A stretch of 64,000 nucleotides of DNA from Vibrio maritimus (GTDB taxonomy: Bacteria > Pseudomonadota > Gammaproteobacteria > Enterobacterales > Vibrionaceae), in NCBI GenBank assembly GCA_003263775.1, contig JYJJ01000035.1, positions 16,841-80,840 on the forward strand, given 5' to 3'. This document shows, piece by piece, positions 45,469-56,525 of the stretch (positions are counted from its first letter, which is position 1; each line of letters opens with the position of its first letter). The position numbers were made by a program, and so were the translations under genes. The notes beneath the pieces were generated by a model. That model saw only the letters and a list, made by a program, of their open reading frames with translations. It was not told where the DNA came from and searched no databases.

Positions 45469-46887
45469 CTAGAGCTTCTTGATAAATCGACTCTCCACTT
45501 GTACGGAGAAGTCGTTGCTGTCACTCAGTATAAACTGAATTGTCGAGACAGGTGAACTTAGCGCCTCTGGATCGGCGCCAAGGCTCATTGGCAGGTTATA
45601 CACCTCACCGGGTTCTACGGTAATGGTTTGTCGGCCATACCAAGTTGCACCTTCTAGACCTGAAACGCTTAACGTGTACTGCTGCTCTTGCTGAGTCTTA
45701 TTGATGACTTTTAGAGTGTAGGTGTTTTCAACCAAGCCATCGCTGTTCACTCGGAACAACTGGTTACGATCACGCAGCACACTCAGACCTGCAGGATCGA
45801 CCGCTGACACTTGAACAAAGAACAAAGCAATCATGACTAGCAATACTGCGCCATAGCCGAGTAATTTTGGTCGCATTACCTTGGTGTGTTTGCCCGATAA
45901 ACGGTGCTCGGTGGTATAGCTGATAAGTCCTTTGTCGTAACCCATGCGATCCATCGTCTTGTCACAGGCATCGATACAAGCACCGCAGTTGATGCACTCG
46001 TATTGCAGACCGTCGCGAATATCGATACCGGTTGGGCAAACCTGTACGCAGAGATCACAGTCGATACAGTCGCCTAAGCCAAGTTGCTTGGGATCGGCTT
46101 TGCGAGAGCGAGGTCCTCTCTTTTCACCGCGCTTAGTATCGTAACCGACGATGAAAGTGTCTTTGTCGAACATTGCCGACTGGAAGCGAGCGTACGGGCA
46201 CATGTGGATACACATGATTGAGCGCATCCATCCTGCATTGGCATAGGTACATGCGGCGAAGAATACAACCCAGAACACAGGCCAAAAGCTGGCATTGAAG
46301 GTGAAGAAGTCGCTGACCAGTGGGCCAATTGGTACAAAATAGCCAGTAAAGGTAAAGCCGGTGGCAAGGGCAATCGCAATCCAAGCGGCATGTTTAAGAC
46401 CTTTACGCGCAATAAGATTACCAGTGAGCTTGCCGCTGTCTTGCTTGCGGCGCTTGTTGGCACTGCCTTCCAGTTTTTCTTCAAACCAGATGTACATAAA
46501 GGTCCAGACGGTTTGCGGGCACAAGTAGCCACACCATACGCGACCTAGAAAAGTGGTGATAAAAAATAGACCAAACGCGGCGACCATAAATAGTAGCGCG
46601 AGTAGGGTGAGATCTTGCGGATAAAGGGTGGTACCAAAAAAGTTAAACTGCTGATTACCAATATCGAGCAGCACCGCCTGTCTCTCGCCATAAGGTATCC
46701 ATGGGATGAGGGCAAACAACACCAGTAAGAACCAGCCGCCATAGCGTCTTAGTTTTTGAAAGGTCCCTTTGCTCTCTCGAACATAGATTCGATTGCTTGG
46801 GTTGAATCTGTCGCCGTTGCCTTTGTGGGTTTTGGGGTTGAACGTTTTAGGCGTTACATCCTTTACGTCGATTTTGTCCTGACTCAT
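45469..46887 (-). CDS. ccoG: Cytochrome c oxidase accessory protein CcoG (RdxA/FixG)
   Basis: Membrane iron-sulfur protein of 472 residues involved in copper handling for cbb3 oxidase assembly. Several transmembrane segments include WFLLVLFALIPWIPY and FFVQVSA. Two 4Fe-4S ferredoxin-type clusters are CIDCDLCVQVCP and CINCGACIDACDKTMDRMG. A periplasmic Ig-like C-terminal domain starts at about residue 355. No ccoNOQP genes lie in the window. The upstream 46888-47090 stretch has no gene, and I could not see a clear FNR box. Confidence 0.94.
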   Translation of the reverse strand: MSQDKIDVKDVTPKTFNPKTHKGNGDRFNPSNRIYVRESKGTFQKLRRYGGWFLLVLFALIPWIPYGERQAVLLDIGNQQFNFFGTTLYPQDLTLLALLFMVAAFGLFFITTFLGRVWCGYLCPQTVWTFMYIWFEEKLEGSANKRRKQDSGKLTGNLIARKGLKHAAWIAIALATGFTFTGYFVPIGPLVSDFFTFNASFWPVFWVVFFAACTYANAGWMRSIMCIHMCPYARFQSAMFDKDTFIVGYDTKRGEKRGPRSRKADPKQLGLGDCIDCDLCVQVCPTGIDIRDGLQYECINCGACIDACDKTMDRMGYDKGLISYTTEHRLSGKHTKVMRPKLLGYGAVLLVMIALFFVQVSAVDPAGLSVLRDRNQLFRVNSDGLVENTYTLKVINKTQQEQQYTLSVSGLEGATWYGRQTITVEPGEVYNLPMSLGADPEALSSPVSTIQFILSDSNDFSVQVESRFIKKL

Positions 46888-47096
46888 TGTTGAGTGTCCT
46901 TCTTGGGCTGACGGTGCGTTTCAGACGCACTCTATCTTTTCCGACATTGCAGTAACTGTGTACGGTGTCATGCCACTTTATTCGGCATTGTTATTCAGTA
47001 CGCAGTATGAAAACCCAGGGATTATAACCTTGATAACAATTTCATTTCTTTAAGGCTATCAACCTTTAACAACAAAATGAGTGAACGGTCATAGAA

Positions 47097-47122
47097 AAAA
47101 CGACCCTATAAAGGGCCGTTTT
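47097..47122 (-). terminator. Terminator after yihD
   Basis: On the minus strand AACGGCCC / GGGTCGTT (one G-T pair) with a short AT loop is followed by a T-run. Confidence 0.8.
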
Positions 47123-47134
47123 TATAACTCATGG

Positions 47135-47401
47135 TTATTTGATGATGCCGCGAGCCTTGAGCAATGCGGTCTTGAAATCATCTTCTTGGTCTTTGGCGAG
47201 ACCTGGAATCATCTCGTCTTTTTTGCTGTTACGCATCTTAAGATGGTAGATAAGCACATCATCAGTGAGATCTTCGAGTTTGCCTTCGTAGCCTGCTTCT
47301 TGAGCAAGTTTAACCAGGAACTCAAGCAGATTGAGATCGGAATCTTTTTGCCATTCAGGGTGAATGAGCTCGATCAGTTCGTTGACGCGGTGACACTTCA
47401 T
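47135..47401 (-). CDS. yihD: YihD family protein (DUF1040)
   Basis: An 88-residue soluble protein nearly colinear with E. coli Yih[32 protein letters not shown] and [16 protein letters not shown]. No cysteine cluster, signal or membrane segment is visible. In E. coli it also neighbours srkA and dsbA. Its function is not established. The start was chosen at MKCHRVNEL after GGAGAAAGTT; a TTG-type start four codons upstream is less likely. Confidence 0.92.
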   Translation of the reverse strand: MKCHRVNELIELIHPEWQKDSDLNLLEFLVKLAQEAGYEGKLEDLTDDVLIYHLKMRNSKKDEMIPGLAKDQEDDFKTALLKARGIIK

Positions 47402-47491
47402 AACTTTCTCCACAAAATTTATAGGTATTTTTGAGTAAAAGTATCAAAGTTCATTGAGAATACCAATATATGGCGAAGTGGAAGACAAAAA

Positions 47492-47517
47492 AAAGCGCAG
47501 ACAGACTGCGCTTTTTA
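47492..47517 (-). terminator. Terminator after the small ORF at 47518
   Basis: AAAAAGCGCAG / CTGCGCTTTTTT stem with a short loop and a T7 tail on the minus strand, immediately after the small ORF's stop codon. Confidence 0.82.
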
Positions 47518-47691
47518 TTAAGCTGCCTTAACAACGCTTGCTGGCGTTGATGTCATTCGGACACCTTGCTCAACGAGGGTCATTGAAGGAGCGACTTTTT
47601 TCGCGACAGGTGCAGCGACAAAACCACTGCGACGACGCATTAACGCACTACGGTTAGCCGAGTACGAGAACCTGACGGGTGTTGGGCGCAT
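47518..47691 (-). CDS. Small hypothetical protein, basic
   Basis: About 57 residues from the ATG at 47691 (MRPTPVRFSYSANRSALMRR), or 70 if a TTG at 47730 is used. It is rich in Arg, Ser, Val and Ala, with no Cys and no obvious membrane segment. I do not recognise the family. The strong terminator directly downstream suggests a real short transcript; the ribosome binding site is weak. It could instead be part of a non-coding RNA. Low certainty that it is translated. Confidence 0.45.
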   Translation of the reverse strand: MRPTPVRFSYSANRSALMRRRSGFVAAPVAKKVAPSMTLVEQGVRMTSTPASVVKAA

Positions 47692-47825
47692 ATTGTTGTA
47701 ACCTAACAAGTCAGGCAATTCCGTTGCCAACTACATGGCCTGATCACCTATGAGAAACACGGAATAGACTCCCAATGTCGCTCTTTTTTGACTGATGCCA
47801 CTCCAAATAAGTAATCAGGAATAAC

Positions 47826-47841
47826 GGTGTGCATGCACACC
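47826..47841. repeat. Perfect 16-bp palindrome, possible operator
   Basis: GGTGTGCATGCACACC is a perfect inverted repeat about 155 bases before the Spo0M-like gene and about 130 before the small ORF. No T-run follows, so it is not a terminator. The size suits a dimeric regulator. The rest of 47692-47997 is AT-rich with no other gene visible. Confidence 0.6.
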
Positions 47842-47997
47842 ACGCATAGAATAGCAGTAAGCTTTCTGATATTCGATAGATCCCATAAAAAAAGTGGTTA
47901 TTTTTTCTTCACCGACTCTGTGCGTGTATCGTTTGTTTTCTCAGGCGATTTACGATACAACACTAGCAAGTGTCTTTGGTTATTAAAGGAAGTAAGA

Positions 47998-48798
47998 ATG
48001 TCTTTTTTCAAAAAAACCTTAGCAAGTTTTGGGATAGGGGCAGCCAAAGTTGACTCTGTTCTGCATCAAGAGTTTCTGCATCCGGGCGAAACCGCAAAAG
48101 TAACTATTCATGTTTATGGTGGTAAAACCGCGCAAACGGTCGACAACATCAAGCTTAAGCTATGCTGCCGTTACATCGACGAGGTAGCGCAAAACCAAAA
48201 CGACAATAGCAATCATCCCGGAGCGCCAAAAAAGAAAGTCTCCAAAACTTATGAGCTGCAGTCTTGGACCTTGCCGTATGCGTTTACCATAGAGCCTGGA
48301 GAAACCCGTGACTTCGACGTTGAACTGGATGTGCCATGGAATACTCCGGTGACAATTGGCGATTCACGTGTGTGGCTGGAGACTGGCCTCGATATTGCCA
48401 TGGCAGCGGATCCGAAAGACAAAGATATGCTGACCGTTCGCCCCGATCCTCTCATTGATGGCATCTTTGTCGCACTTGAAGATCAAGGGCTGCGCATACG
48501 CCAAGTGGAATGCGAAGCAGCGAAAGGCTTTGCCATGCCCTTTGTTCAAGAGTTTGAGTTTGTGCCAACCACAGGCCCATACCACGGCCGCTGGCGAGAG
48601 TTAGAGATCATCGCGTATCGCAGTGAAGATGAACTTAAGTTGTGGTTTGAGATCGACCGCAATAAAGAAGGGGTCAAAGGTATGCTGTCTAGTTTGATTG
48701 GCCTTGGCCAGCTCAAACGCGAGCTCACTTTACCAAGTTCTCTTTCTGGTGAGGAAGCGGGCAAACAGGTTCTAGACTACCTAGAGCAAACCACCTAA
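47998..48798 (+). CDS. Spo0M-like (sporulation control) arrestin-fold protein
   Basis: 266 residues, starting MSFFKKTLASFGIGAAKVDS after AAAGGAAGTAAG; longer in-frame extensions upstream lack conservation. Typical Spo0M features are GAAKVDSVL, FLHPGETAKVTIHVYGGKT, LPYAFTIEPGETRDFDVELDVPWNTPVTIGDS (an arrestin-like beta sandwich), and a C-terminal half with DPLIDGIFVALEDQG. The family is named from Bacillus, but Vibrio do not sporulate, so the role here is unknown. Probably cytoplasmic. Confidence 0.87.
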   Translation: MSFFKKTLASFGIGAAKVDSVLHQEFLHPGETAKVTIHVYGGKTAQTVDNIKLKLCCRYIDEVAQNQNDNSNHPGAPKKKVSKTYELQSWTLPYAFTIEPGETRDFDVELDVPWNTPVTIGDSRVWLETGLDIAMAADPKDKDMLTVRPDPLIDGIFVALEDQGLRIRQVECEAAKGFAMPFVQEFEFVPTTGPYHGRWRELEIIAYRSEDELKLWFEIDRNKEGVKGMLSSLIGLGQLKRELTLPSSLSGEEAGKQVLDYLEQTT

Positions 48799-48868
48799 CT
48801 TTGAGCTAACACATGTTCGCTGAGTGTGGCATACTCTGATTTTGTGACCAAAATGAGAGTATGCGGGC

Positions 48869-49519
48869 ATGTCGACGATCACTTCCCAATACAGCGCACG
48901 TGAAGAGTGGGCCAACAGTGTAACTCATGGTATTGGTATCTTGCTGTCGATCCTAGGGTTGGTATTGCTGTTGCAGCGCTCACTGGCCGCAGGTGCCGAT
49001 GTGATGACCATGACCAGCATGAGTCTGTATGGCGGCAGCATGATCATCTTGTTCCTCGCCTCAACCCTGTATCATTCCATTCCGTACCCGAGCAGTAAAC
49101 GTTGGCTAAAGACCTTTGATCACTGCGCTATTTTCTTACTGATAGCGGGTAGCTATACCCCATTTATGCTGGTGAGTTTACGCACGCCACTTGCGGTTGG
49201 ATTAATGGTGGTGATTTGGGCGCTTGCGGTGATTGGCATTATCATGAAGCTGTTTTTTGTCTATCGCTTTAAACGTGCGTCACTGATTACCTATCTGGTG
49301 ATGGGGTGGTTATCGCTCATTGTGATTTATCAGCTCGCCAAACATCTTGAACCTTCAGGGCTTATCTTACTTGCTGCCGGTGGGGCAATTTACACACTGG
49401 GCGTAGTGTTCTACGCCAACAAGCGCATACCCTATAATCACGCTATCTGGCATCTGTTTGTGTTAGGGGGAGCGGCGTGTCACTTTTTTGCCGTGTATTG
49501 GTACGTGACACCCGTGTAA
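48869..49519 (+). CDS. trhA: Hemolysin III family membrane protein (TrhA/YqfA, PAQR-like)
   Basis: 216 residues with seven hydrophobic segments. Conserved histidine motifs are in [36 protein letters not shown] and [16 protein letters not shown], which form the putative metal site of the PAQR superfamily. E. coli TrhA is linked to membrane energetics and lipid homeostasis; the hemolysin name is historical. Convergent with trkH, 17 bases away. Confidence 0.9.
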   Translation: MSTITSQYSAREEWANSVTHGIGILLSILGLVLLLQRSLAAGADVMTMTSMSLYGGSMIILFLASTLYHSIPYPSSKRWLKTFDHCAIFLLIAGSYTPFMLVSLRTPLAVGLMVVIWALAVIGIIMKLFFVYRFKRASLITYLVMGWLSLIVIYQLAKHLEPSGLILLAAGGAIYTLGVVFYANKRIPYNHAIWHLFVLGGAACHFFAVYWYVTPV

Positions 49520-49536
49520 ACGAGATAACGCCGCGA

Positions 49537-50981
49537 CTAGCGGCGCCAGAATGCAGGGAAGAACAGTACGATCAGCGTGAGAATTTCCAAGCGCCCCATT
49601 AGCATGCCTAAACTCAGTAACCATTTTGCCGCATCGGGCAGCGGAGCAAAATTTCCTGTTGGGCCAATGATTGAGCCCATCCCAGGTCCTACATTAGCAA
49701 CGGCGGTAATCGCGCCAGAGATACTGGTGGTAGGGTCCAAACCCATCGCGCTAAGTGCCCCTGCAAGGATGATAATAGTGACAAAGAACATCAAGCCAAA
49801 TGCCACCACTGAGCGCACGATGTCATCGTTCACTGGTCGCTGGTTGTAACGCTGTACAAACACGCCTGAAGGGTGAATAAGCTTCATCATCTGTTTGTGC
49901 AGTAGAGTCACTGCGATCTGAAAGCGGAAGATTTTAATGCCGCCAGAGGTTGAGCCTGAGCATGCTCCCACCATCATCATAAACGCAAAGACTACCGATG
50001 GCAGCGGGCCCCAGGCGGTGAAGTCTTCTAAACCAAATCCTGTTGTCGTGACCACTGAGACGATGTTGAACATAGAGACGCGGAAGGCATCGTCCAAGGC
50101 ATAGCCGTCTTCGATAAACAGCCAAAGAGCCACAACCGTACTGGCTACCAAGAATAGATAACCAAAGCCGCGTACTTGAGCGTCATTAAACAACACTCTT
50201 GGGTCACGTTTCGACAGTGCGGCGACAAACAGCAAGAAGGGTAAGCCACCTAAGAACATAAACACGGTACCGACCCAATGTGACCTTCTGAGAAGTGGTT
50301 CATAGAACCGTCAGAGGTAGAGTAGCCGCCCGTAGAGAGTGTGGTGAATGAGTGGTTAATGGCATCGAATAGGTTCATGCCGGTTGCAAGGTAGCCAAGC
50401 AAACACAGCCCTGTCAGTACTAGATACACGACTACGATGTTTTTCGCGACGGTCTTCGCTCGCGGACTACTTTTATCAGACCAGTCGGAAGACTCGGTCT
50501 GGAACAGTCGCATCCCGCCGACGTTGAGCATCGGCAAGACGGCTACCGCCATCACAATAAAGCCAATACCGCCGAGCCACTGCAATATTGAACGCCACAG
50601 CAAGATACTCGGTGCCATGTTATCGAGGCCACTGAGTACGGTCGAGCCGGTGGTGGTAATGCCTGACATGGTTTCAAAGTAGGCATCGGTAAAGCTTATG
50701 TGGTTGATAAACACAAAAGGCAGCGCCGCAAACGCACTGGCAATGGTCCACACCAAACTGGTGATCAAGAACATGTCTCGAACACCCAGCTTAAAGTGTT
50801 TGGTTCGGCCGATGGATAGGCACAGGAAAGCCGCGATGTGAGTAATGATGACCGCAAGACCAAAGTCGAGGAAACCATCAGTACCCGTAAAGAAGGCGAC
50901 TAGAGTCGGCACGTACATAAATAGGGCGAGCTTAGAGAGCACCAACCCTATAACGAACGAGACCGGACGGGCGTTAACCAT
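49537..50981 (-). CDS. trkH: Trk system potassium uptake protein TrkH, one-base frameshift
   Basis: Inner-membrane K+ translocation subunit. Four pore-loop filter regions are visible: GITTTGSTVLSG, TLSTGGYSTSDGS, VVTTTGFGLED and VANVGPGMGS. The frame breaks near 50282, within what should read NHFSEG-x-HWVGTVFMFLGG. GAAGGTCACATTGG lacks one base; adding G gives SEGSHWVG or SEGAHWVG. Restored length is 481 residues (E. coli 483). It lies 9 bases downstream of trkA, with which it forms a functional system. Confidence 0.94.
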
Positions 50982-50990
50982 AAAATTGCC

Positions 50991-52367
50991 TTACAAGAAG
51001 AACGCACTCGGCTGGAATAATGCCTCAACATCAGGCACGTATTTCTTATCAACCAAGAACATCACCACGTGGTCATCTTGCTCGATAATGGTTCGGTCGT
51101 GGGCAATCAATACTTCTTCACCACGCACAATTGCGCCAATAGTGGTACCCGGTGGTAGTTTGATTTCACCAATGGCTTTGCCAACTACTTTGGAGGTGGT
51201 TTCATCACCATGCGCAACCGCTTCGATAGCCTCGGCAGCGCCGCGACGTAGTGAAGACACGTTAACGATATCCGCACGACGAACGTGAGTAAGCAGAGCC
51301 GAAATCGTCGCTTGCTGGGGAGAAATCGCCACATCAATGGTACCACCTTGGACGAGGTCAACATAAGCGCCGCGCTGGATAAGTACCATCACCTTTTTTG
51401 CACCCATCTTCTTCGCCAGCATCGCCGACATGATGTTGGTTTCATCTTCGTTGGTGAGCGCAATAAACACATCGACTTGATCGATGTTTTCTTCTGCAAG
51501 CAGCTCTTGGTCTGCGGCATCACCACAGAAAACAATGGTGTTTTCTAGCTCTTCAGACAGCTTCTCTGCTCGCTGATAGCTGCGCTCAATCAGTTTAACG
51601 CTGTAGGTTTGCTCAAGGCGCTTGGCAAGACTGGAACCGATGTTACCCCCACCCACAATCATGATGCGGCGGTAAGGCTTCTCTAGGCGCTGCAGCTCAC
51701 TCATTACCGAGCGAATATGGTTGCTTGCCGCGACGAAAAACACTTCATCATCGGCTTCAATAATGGTGGTGCCTTGTGGACGGATAGGGCGGCCTTGACG
51801 GAAAATCGCTGCTACGCGGGTGTCGATGTGCGGCATGTGCTCACGCAGAGTCGATAGAGCATTGCCTACAAGCGGGCCACCGTAGTACGCTTTTACCGCG
51901 ACCAGGCTTACGCGCTCATCCGCAAAGCTGACAACTTGCAGGGCGCCAGGGTATTGGATCAATCGCTCGATGTAGCTGGTGACGAGTTCTTCAGGGGCAA
52001 TCAGATGGTCAACTGGAATTGCACCGGAGTTAAACAAGCTCTCTTTTTCAATCAAGTATTCACGAGAGCGAATACGCGCGACACGGTTTGGGGTGTTGAA
52101 CAGCGAAAATGCGACCTGACAGGCTGCCATGTTGGTTTCGTCCATATTGGTCACGGCGACCAACATATCGGCATCTTGCGCGCCGGCTTCTCGTAGCACG
52201 TCTGGGTGACAAGCGTAGCCATTGACGACACGCAAATCATACTTATCTTGCAGCTCTCTTAAACGGTCGCTGTCGCGGTCGACGATAGTGATATCGTTGT
52301 TTTCCCCTACGAGGTTCTCCGCTAGGGTGCCACCAACTTGACCAGCTCCAAGAATGATGATTTTCAT
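50991..52367 (-). CDS. trkA: Trk system potassium transporter regulatory subunit TrkA
   Basis: Cytoplasmic NAD(H)-binding gating ring protein of 458 residues. It has two RCK repeats, each beginning with a Rossmann motif ([16 protein letters not shown] and [18 protein letters not shown]). TrkA_C domains follow each. It is followed by trkH and preceded by rsmB on the same strand, an order close to that in E. coli (def-fmt-rsmB-trkA). Confidence 0.96.
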   Translation of the reverse strand: MKIIILGAGQVGGTLAENLVGENNDITIVDRDSDRLRELQDKYDLRVVNGYACHPDVLREAGAQDADMLVAVTNMDETNMAACQVAFSLFNTPNRVARIRSREYLIEKESLFNSGAIPVDHLIAPEELVTSYIERLIQYPGALQVVSFADERVSLVAVKAYYGGPLVGNALSTLREHMPHIDTRVAAIFRQGRPIRPQGTTIIEADDEVFFVAASNHIRSVMSELQRLEKPYRRIMIVGGGNIGSSLAKRLEQTYSVKLIERSYQRAEKLSEELENTIVFCGDAADQELLAEENIDQVDVFIALTNEDETNIMSAMLAKKMGAKKVMVLIQRGAYVDLVQGGTIDVAISPQQATISALLTHVRRADIVNVSSLRRGAAEAIEAVAHGDETTSKVVGKAIGEIKLPPGTTIGAIVRGEEVLIAHDRTIIEQDDHVVMFLVDKKYVPDVEALFQPSAFFL

Positions 52368-52469
52368 AACATTTCGCTCTTCTGTTTTTTATAAACTCAT
52401 TACGTCAATAGCATAGCCATCAATAAGTTAGCATGCTATTGATTTTTAAGTTCCCTACACAATGTTCGA

Positions 52470-53750
52470 TTACGGCGTCTTTTGTAGAACCGCGTAATAG
52501 AAGCCATCCATATCATGCTCACCCGGAAGAATCTGACGTCCTGGGTTCTCTTTATCTGAGCCTATAAGTTCAGCGTTTTCTGTGCGAGCCAAGAACGCAA
52601 TCACTTGGTCTTTGTTCTCTTGTGGCGTGATGGAGCATGTCGCATAAACCAAAGTGCCGCCGACTTTCAGTTGTTGCCACATGGCGTCAAAGATCTCGCG
52701 TTGCAGCTCTGCAAGCGCTTCAATGTCATCCGCACGACGTAGCCACTTGATATCAGGGTGACGACGAATAACGCCAGTCGCAGAACATGGTGCGTCCAAC
52801 AAAATACGGTCAAACTGCTCGCCCTGCCACCACTCTTGCGGCGTTCTTGCATCGCCACATACCACTTTCGCTTGTAGGTTGAGGCGTTTCAGGTTGTCGT
52901 GGACACGCTTAAGTCGCGTTTCGTCACAATCAATAGCCACTACTTGGCTGTCTTTGGTGCGCTCAAGAATATGGGCGGTTTTACCGCCTGGCGCTGCACA
53001 ACAGTCTAAGATCAGCTCGCCATCTTGTGGTTGTAGATAGTTGATCGACAGCTGCGCTGCGGCATCTTGAACTGATACCCAGCCTTTTTCAAAGCCCGGA
53101 AGCTTGGTCACGTCACAAGGGGCGGCCAATTTTAGGGCATCTTGTGCTTCTGGGTGAGGGGTGGAATCTATGCCTTCATTTTTGAGAAGTGCTTGATAAT
53201 CGTCACGAGGTAGGTGTTGATGGTTCACACGCAGCCACATCGGTGCTTTCATGTTGTTGGCTTCAACAATGCTTTCCCACTGTTCTGGGTAGCTTTGCTG
53301 CAGTAGTTTCAGTAGCCAGCTTGGGTGACCGTACTTACCCGCATTGTGGCTGACTGACTTTTGATCTAACTCTTCTTGATTTCGTTGGTAGTTGCGCAGT
53401 ACTGCGTTGATTAAGCCGCGCAGCCTCGGGCCTTTTAGCGTTTTGGTCGCTTCCACGGTTTCACCAACGGCAGCGTGAGCCGGAATACGCATATGACCGA
53501 TTTGGTAAAGACCCACCAAAATCAGATGATGAAATACGCGCTGTTTGCCCTTGAGTGGCTTATCCATCAGTTCGGATGCGACAGACTCAAGGCGAGGCAG
53601 AATTCGAAGTGCACCAAAACAGATTTCTTGAAGCAGTGCTTGGTCGCGAGGTTTCACCTGCTGCTGACCCAATGGAAGTGCACTCGAGAGCGATTGGCCT
53701 TTATCAACCACCTGGAAAAGGATATTAGCCGCGACAGCGCGAACGTTCAT
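52470..53750 (-). CDS. rsmB: 16S rRNA (cytosine967-C5)-methyltransferase RsmB
   Basis: SAM-dependent enzyme of 426 residues. It has an N-terminal NusB-like domain ([20 protein letters not shown]), motif I region [15 protein letters not shown], catalytic cysteine motif [18 protein letters not shown] and a second Cys in [12 protein letters not shown]. It lies between fmt and trkA. Confidence 0.95.
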   Translation of the reverse strand: MNVRAVAANILFQVVDKGQSLSSALPLGQQQVKPRDQALLQEICFGALRILPRLESVASELMDKPLKGKQRVFHHLILVGLYQIGHMRIPAHAAVGETVEATKTLKGPRLRGLINAVLRNYQRNQEELDQKSVSHNAGKYGHPSWLLKLLQQSYPEQWESIVEANNMKAPMWLRVNHQHLPRDDYQALLKNEGIDSTPHPEAQDALKLAAPCDVTKLPGFEKGWVSVQDAAAQLSINYLQPQDGELILDCCAAPGGKTAHILERTKDSQVVAIDCDETRLKRVHDNLKRLNLQAKVVCGDARTPQEWWQGEQFDRILLDAPCSATGVIRRHPDIKWLRRADDIEALAELQREIFDAMWQQLKVGGTLVYATCSITPQENKDQVIAFLARTENAELIGSDKENPGRQILPGEHDMDGFYYAVLQKTP

Positions 53751-53839
53751 GTTAGTTACCTAAAATTGTGTTGCTATGAAAACAAACTAGGCCTGTACTG
53801 GTCAGCACTGGCCCTAAATATCGTATGCGGTGTGTATCA

Positions 53840-54787
53840 CTAACCTAGGATACTGCCGACTTCAAACCAGCTGGCTTTGGAATTGAGTACGTCACTCACT
53901 GGCATCGCTTTTTTACCTGGGATCTGGATTTGCTCTAGAACCAAGGTAGCGTTACCTGTTGCAACGTAAATTCCTGTTTTATCGGCTTTAAGGATAGTCC
54001 CCGTAGGCGCCTCTGTCGCACTCGCTTCAACGCGAGATTGCCAAACCTTGATGTTGTTCTCTTCAACAGAGAAGAAACTCATCGGCCATGGGTTAAAGGC
54101 ACGCACACAGCGTTCGATAAACGCGGCGTCTTGAGACCAATCGATCTTAGCTTCGTCTTTGCTCAGTTTGCTGGCGTAATTAGCTTGCTCATCGTCCTGT
54201 TTGACAGGGTTAGCCTTGCCTGCAGCGATATCACCAAGACAATCAACCAGAGCTTCTGGCCCTAACTCAGCAAGCTTGTCATACATAGTGGTGCTCGTAT
54301 CGGTGGCTTCAATTGGCAATGTGGCAATTTTTAGCATGTCACCGGTATCAAGGCCGATATCCATCTGCATGATGGTCACGCCAGTCTCGGCATCACCGGC
54401 CCAGATAGAGCGCTGAATGGGTGCCGCACCGCGCCAACGAGGCAGGATAGAGCCATGCACGTTAATGCAACCCAGCTTTGGAGTATCCAGTACAGCTTGA
54501 GGAAGTAGCAGGCCGTATGCTACGACAACCATGATGTCGGCATTGAGATCTTTTAACTCTTGCTTTGCCTCATCAGACTTGAAATTGACCGGTTGATAAA
54601 CCGGGATATCATGCTCAAGCGCGATGTTCTTTACAGGACTTGCGGTAAGTTTTTTACCTCGACCTGCAGGGCGATCTGGCTGGGTATAAACCGCGATAAC
54701 CTCATGCTCCGAAGACAATAACGCCGCCAAGTGACGGGCGGCGAAGTCTGGAGTACCGGCAAACACAATACGTAATGATTGGCTCAC
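53840..54787 (-). CDS. fmt: Methionyl-tRNA formyltransferase
   Basis: Formylates initiator Met-tRNA; 315 residues. The N-terminal catalytic domain has [16 protein letters not shown], catalytic N-H in [18 protein letters not shown], and Asp in [11 protein letters not shown]. The C-terminal tRNA-binding domain starts near residue 205. It directly follows def (36-base gap), the usual partner that later removes the formyl group. Confidence 0.96.
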   Translation of the reverse strand: MSQSLRIVFAGTPDFAARHLAALLSSEHEVIAVYTQPDRPAGRGKKLTASPVKNIALEHDIPVYQPVNFKSDEAKQELKDLNADIMVVVAYGLLLPQAVLDTPKLGCINVHGSILPRWRGAAPIQRSIWAGDAETGVTIMQMDIGLDTGDMLKIATLPIEATDTSTTMYDKLAELGPEALVDCLGDIAAGKANPVKQDDEQANYASKLSKDEAKIDWSQDAAFIERCVRAFNPWPMSFFSVEENNIKVWQSRVEASATEAPTGTILKADKTGIYVATGNATLVLEQIQIPGKKAMPVSDVLNSKASWFEVGSILG

Positions 54788-54823
54788 ACTGACCTCTCTT
54801 AACTTAAATTCTTATTCGTTGGC

Positions 54824-55333
54824 TTATTGCTTAGCGTTAAAGCGCTTAATTTTCTCAAGCTTGTCTTTAATGCGTTTACGCTTTAGAGGGGATAGGTAAT
54901 CAACAAACAGTTTACCCTCTAAGTGGTCAAGCTCATGTTGAACACAGATAGCCAATAGGTCATCCGCATCGAAAGTGAACTCTTCACCATCGCGGTTTAG
55001 TGCTTTCACAGTGACTTCTGCAGCGCGAGAGACTAATGCACGAGCGCCAGGAACAGAAAGGCAACCTTCTTCGATACCGTCTTCACCACGTTTTTCAGTG
55101 ATTTCTGGGTTTATCAGTACCATTGGTTCGTCGCGAGTCTCTGAAATATCAATCACAACAATTCGCTGATGAACGTCAACTTGGGTTGCTGCCAGACCGA
55201 TACCTTCTTCGTCGTACATGGTTTCAATCATGTCATCGACGATTTTTTGGATTTCCGGCGTTACCGCTTCAACGGGCTTTGCTACCGTTCTTAGGCGATC
55301 ATCCGGGAAAGTTAATACTTGTAATACAGACAT
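54824..55333 (-). CDS. def: Peptide deformylase
   Basis: Metalloenzyme of 169 residues that removes the N-formyl group from new proteins. All three motifs are present: [16 protein letters not shown] with the metal Cys, and HELDHLEG with two metal His. The start [11 protein letters not shown] is conserved; two residues upstream are also in frame. First gene of def-fmt-rsmB-trkA-trkH, divergent from the LysM gene. Confidence 0.97.
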   Translation of the reverse strand: MSVLQVLTFPDDRLRTVAKPVEAVTPEIQKIVDDMIETMYDEEGIGLAATQVDVHQRIVVIDISETRDEPMVLINPEITEKRGEDGIEEGCLSVPGARALVSRAAEVTVKALNRDGEEFTFDADDLLAICVQHELDHLEGKLFVDYLSPLKRKRIKDKLEKIKRFNAKQ

Positions 55334-55447
55334 ATACACTCAAAATGTTGAACTGTGCCGAATAGGTTGGGCTTCGTTGGTTCAATTCTAGACATTTTCC
55401 AACCTAAATGACAGCATCCCTTGAAACAAAGCGAAGGATTGCGGTGT

Positions 55448-56525
55448 ATGAAACAGGGAAATGTGCTGTTATTGAGGGTTTACATTGTTGTTATCACTCT
55501 CGCCCTGAGCTTACCCTCTTTCGCTGATAATCCACTCACTATTAAAGGGACTGTTCCTGCTGTTTATCAGGTAAAACAGGGCGATACCTTGTGGGATATT
55601 TCCAGTCTGTATTTGCACTCGCCATGGCGCTGGCCAGAGCTATGGAACCATAACAAGCACATTGGCGATCCTGACCTTATTTATCCCGGCGACAAACTGA
55701 TACTGACTTGGGTTGACGGTCAGCCGCGGTTGGTGCGTAAAGCCACAAAAAAACTGTCTCCAACGATGCAAGTGACCACCAAGCGCCCATCGTTGCCATT
55801 AATGCCCTGACTCAAGATCGTTATACCAAATAGAGGGACTGGTACTCGAAAGTGAACTGGCAAACTTCCCGAAAGTGATTGGTTCTAGCGAAGGGCTCAA
55901 CTACGTGACCGCTGAAGATGATGTCTATATTGATTATCAAGGTGAGGAAACTGAATGGGCTATCTACCGTGTTAGTCAGCGCTTTGTTGCGCAGCAGCCG
56001 GAATACAGCATGCAGCAGGTCAGAATGGTGGCGACAGCAAACAGTCAGTTTCAAGCCGATGGCGTGACCACTCTAGAGATTGAAAGGTTCATTCATGAAA
56101 TCAAGCAGGGTGATGTCGCCATCCCTTTGTCGGCCATTCAGACTCCAGAACACATTAATCACTTTCAGCCTCATGCTGGCCCCGTTATTGACGATCTCAG
56201 CATCGCGGGAATGATGGATGAGGTGAACTATGTCGTCCGAGGGCAGGCAGTGGTGCTTAATCGTGGCTATGTGTCTCGAGTAGAGCAGGGCAGCAGTTAT
56301 GCGTTGGTGAAACCAGCTCATGGCTTTCAATTTTCCCAAGGAGAATTTGGGCTGGTGGAAGCGGACAGCGAAGAGACCTCGCTGACGATGCCAACGATTG
56401 ATGTGGGGCAGCTTGTGGTGATCCGCAGTTATCCATTTTTTAGCATAGCGGTGATCATTGAGGCAAGTGAGCCAATTACTCAGCAGACGTTGGTTGCTTC
56501 CCCTTCTAAACGCGCAAAAAGCTAA
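55448..56525 (+). CDS. LysM peptidoglycan-binding domain protein, two one-base frameshifts
   Basis: Exported protein with signal peptide (VYIVVITLALSLPSFA) and a LysM domain at about residues 35-90 (YQVKQGDTLWDISSLYL, PDLIYPGDKLIL). A long C-terminal region of unknown fold follows. Two deletions are needed to join the frames: near 55783 (AAGCGCCC to AAGGCGCCC, giving TKAPIVAINALTQDRY) and near 55831 (AAATAGAGG to AAATTAGAGG, giving KLEGLVLESELANF). Restored length is about 359 residues. This gene sits before dprA in vibrios. Its stop overlaps the dprA start. Confidence 0.88.

Noticed and set aside
46888..47090. FNR box in the ccoG upstream region
   Set aside because: A TTGAT half site at about 47030 lacks a correctly spaced ATCAA partner.
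47081..47434. 117-codon plus-strand ORF over yihD
   Set aside because: Antisense shadow of yihD; begins inside its terminator.
49529..49543. GCCGC-GACTA-GCGGC hairpin at the trhA/trkH junction
   Set aside because: Short stem, no T-run on either strand, and it overlaps the trkH stop region; not called as a terminator.
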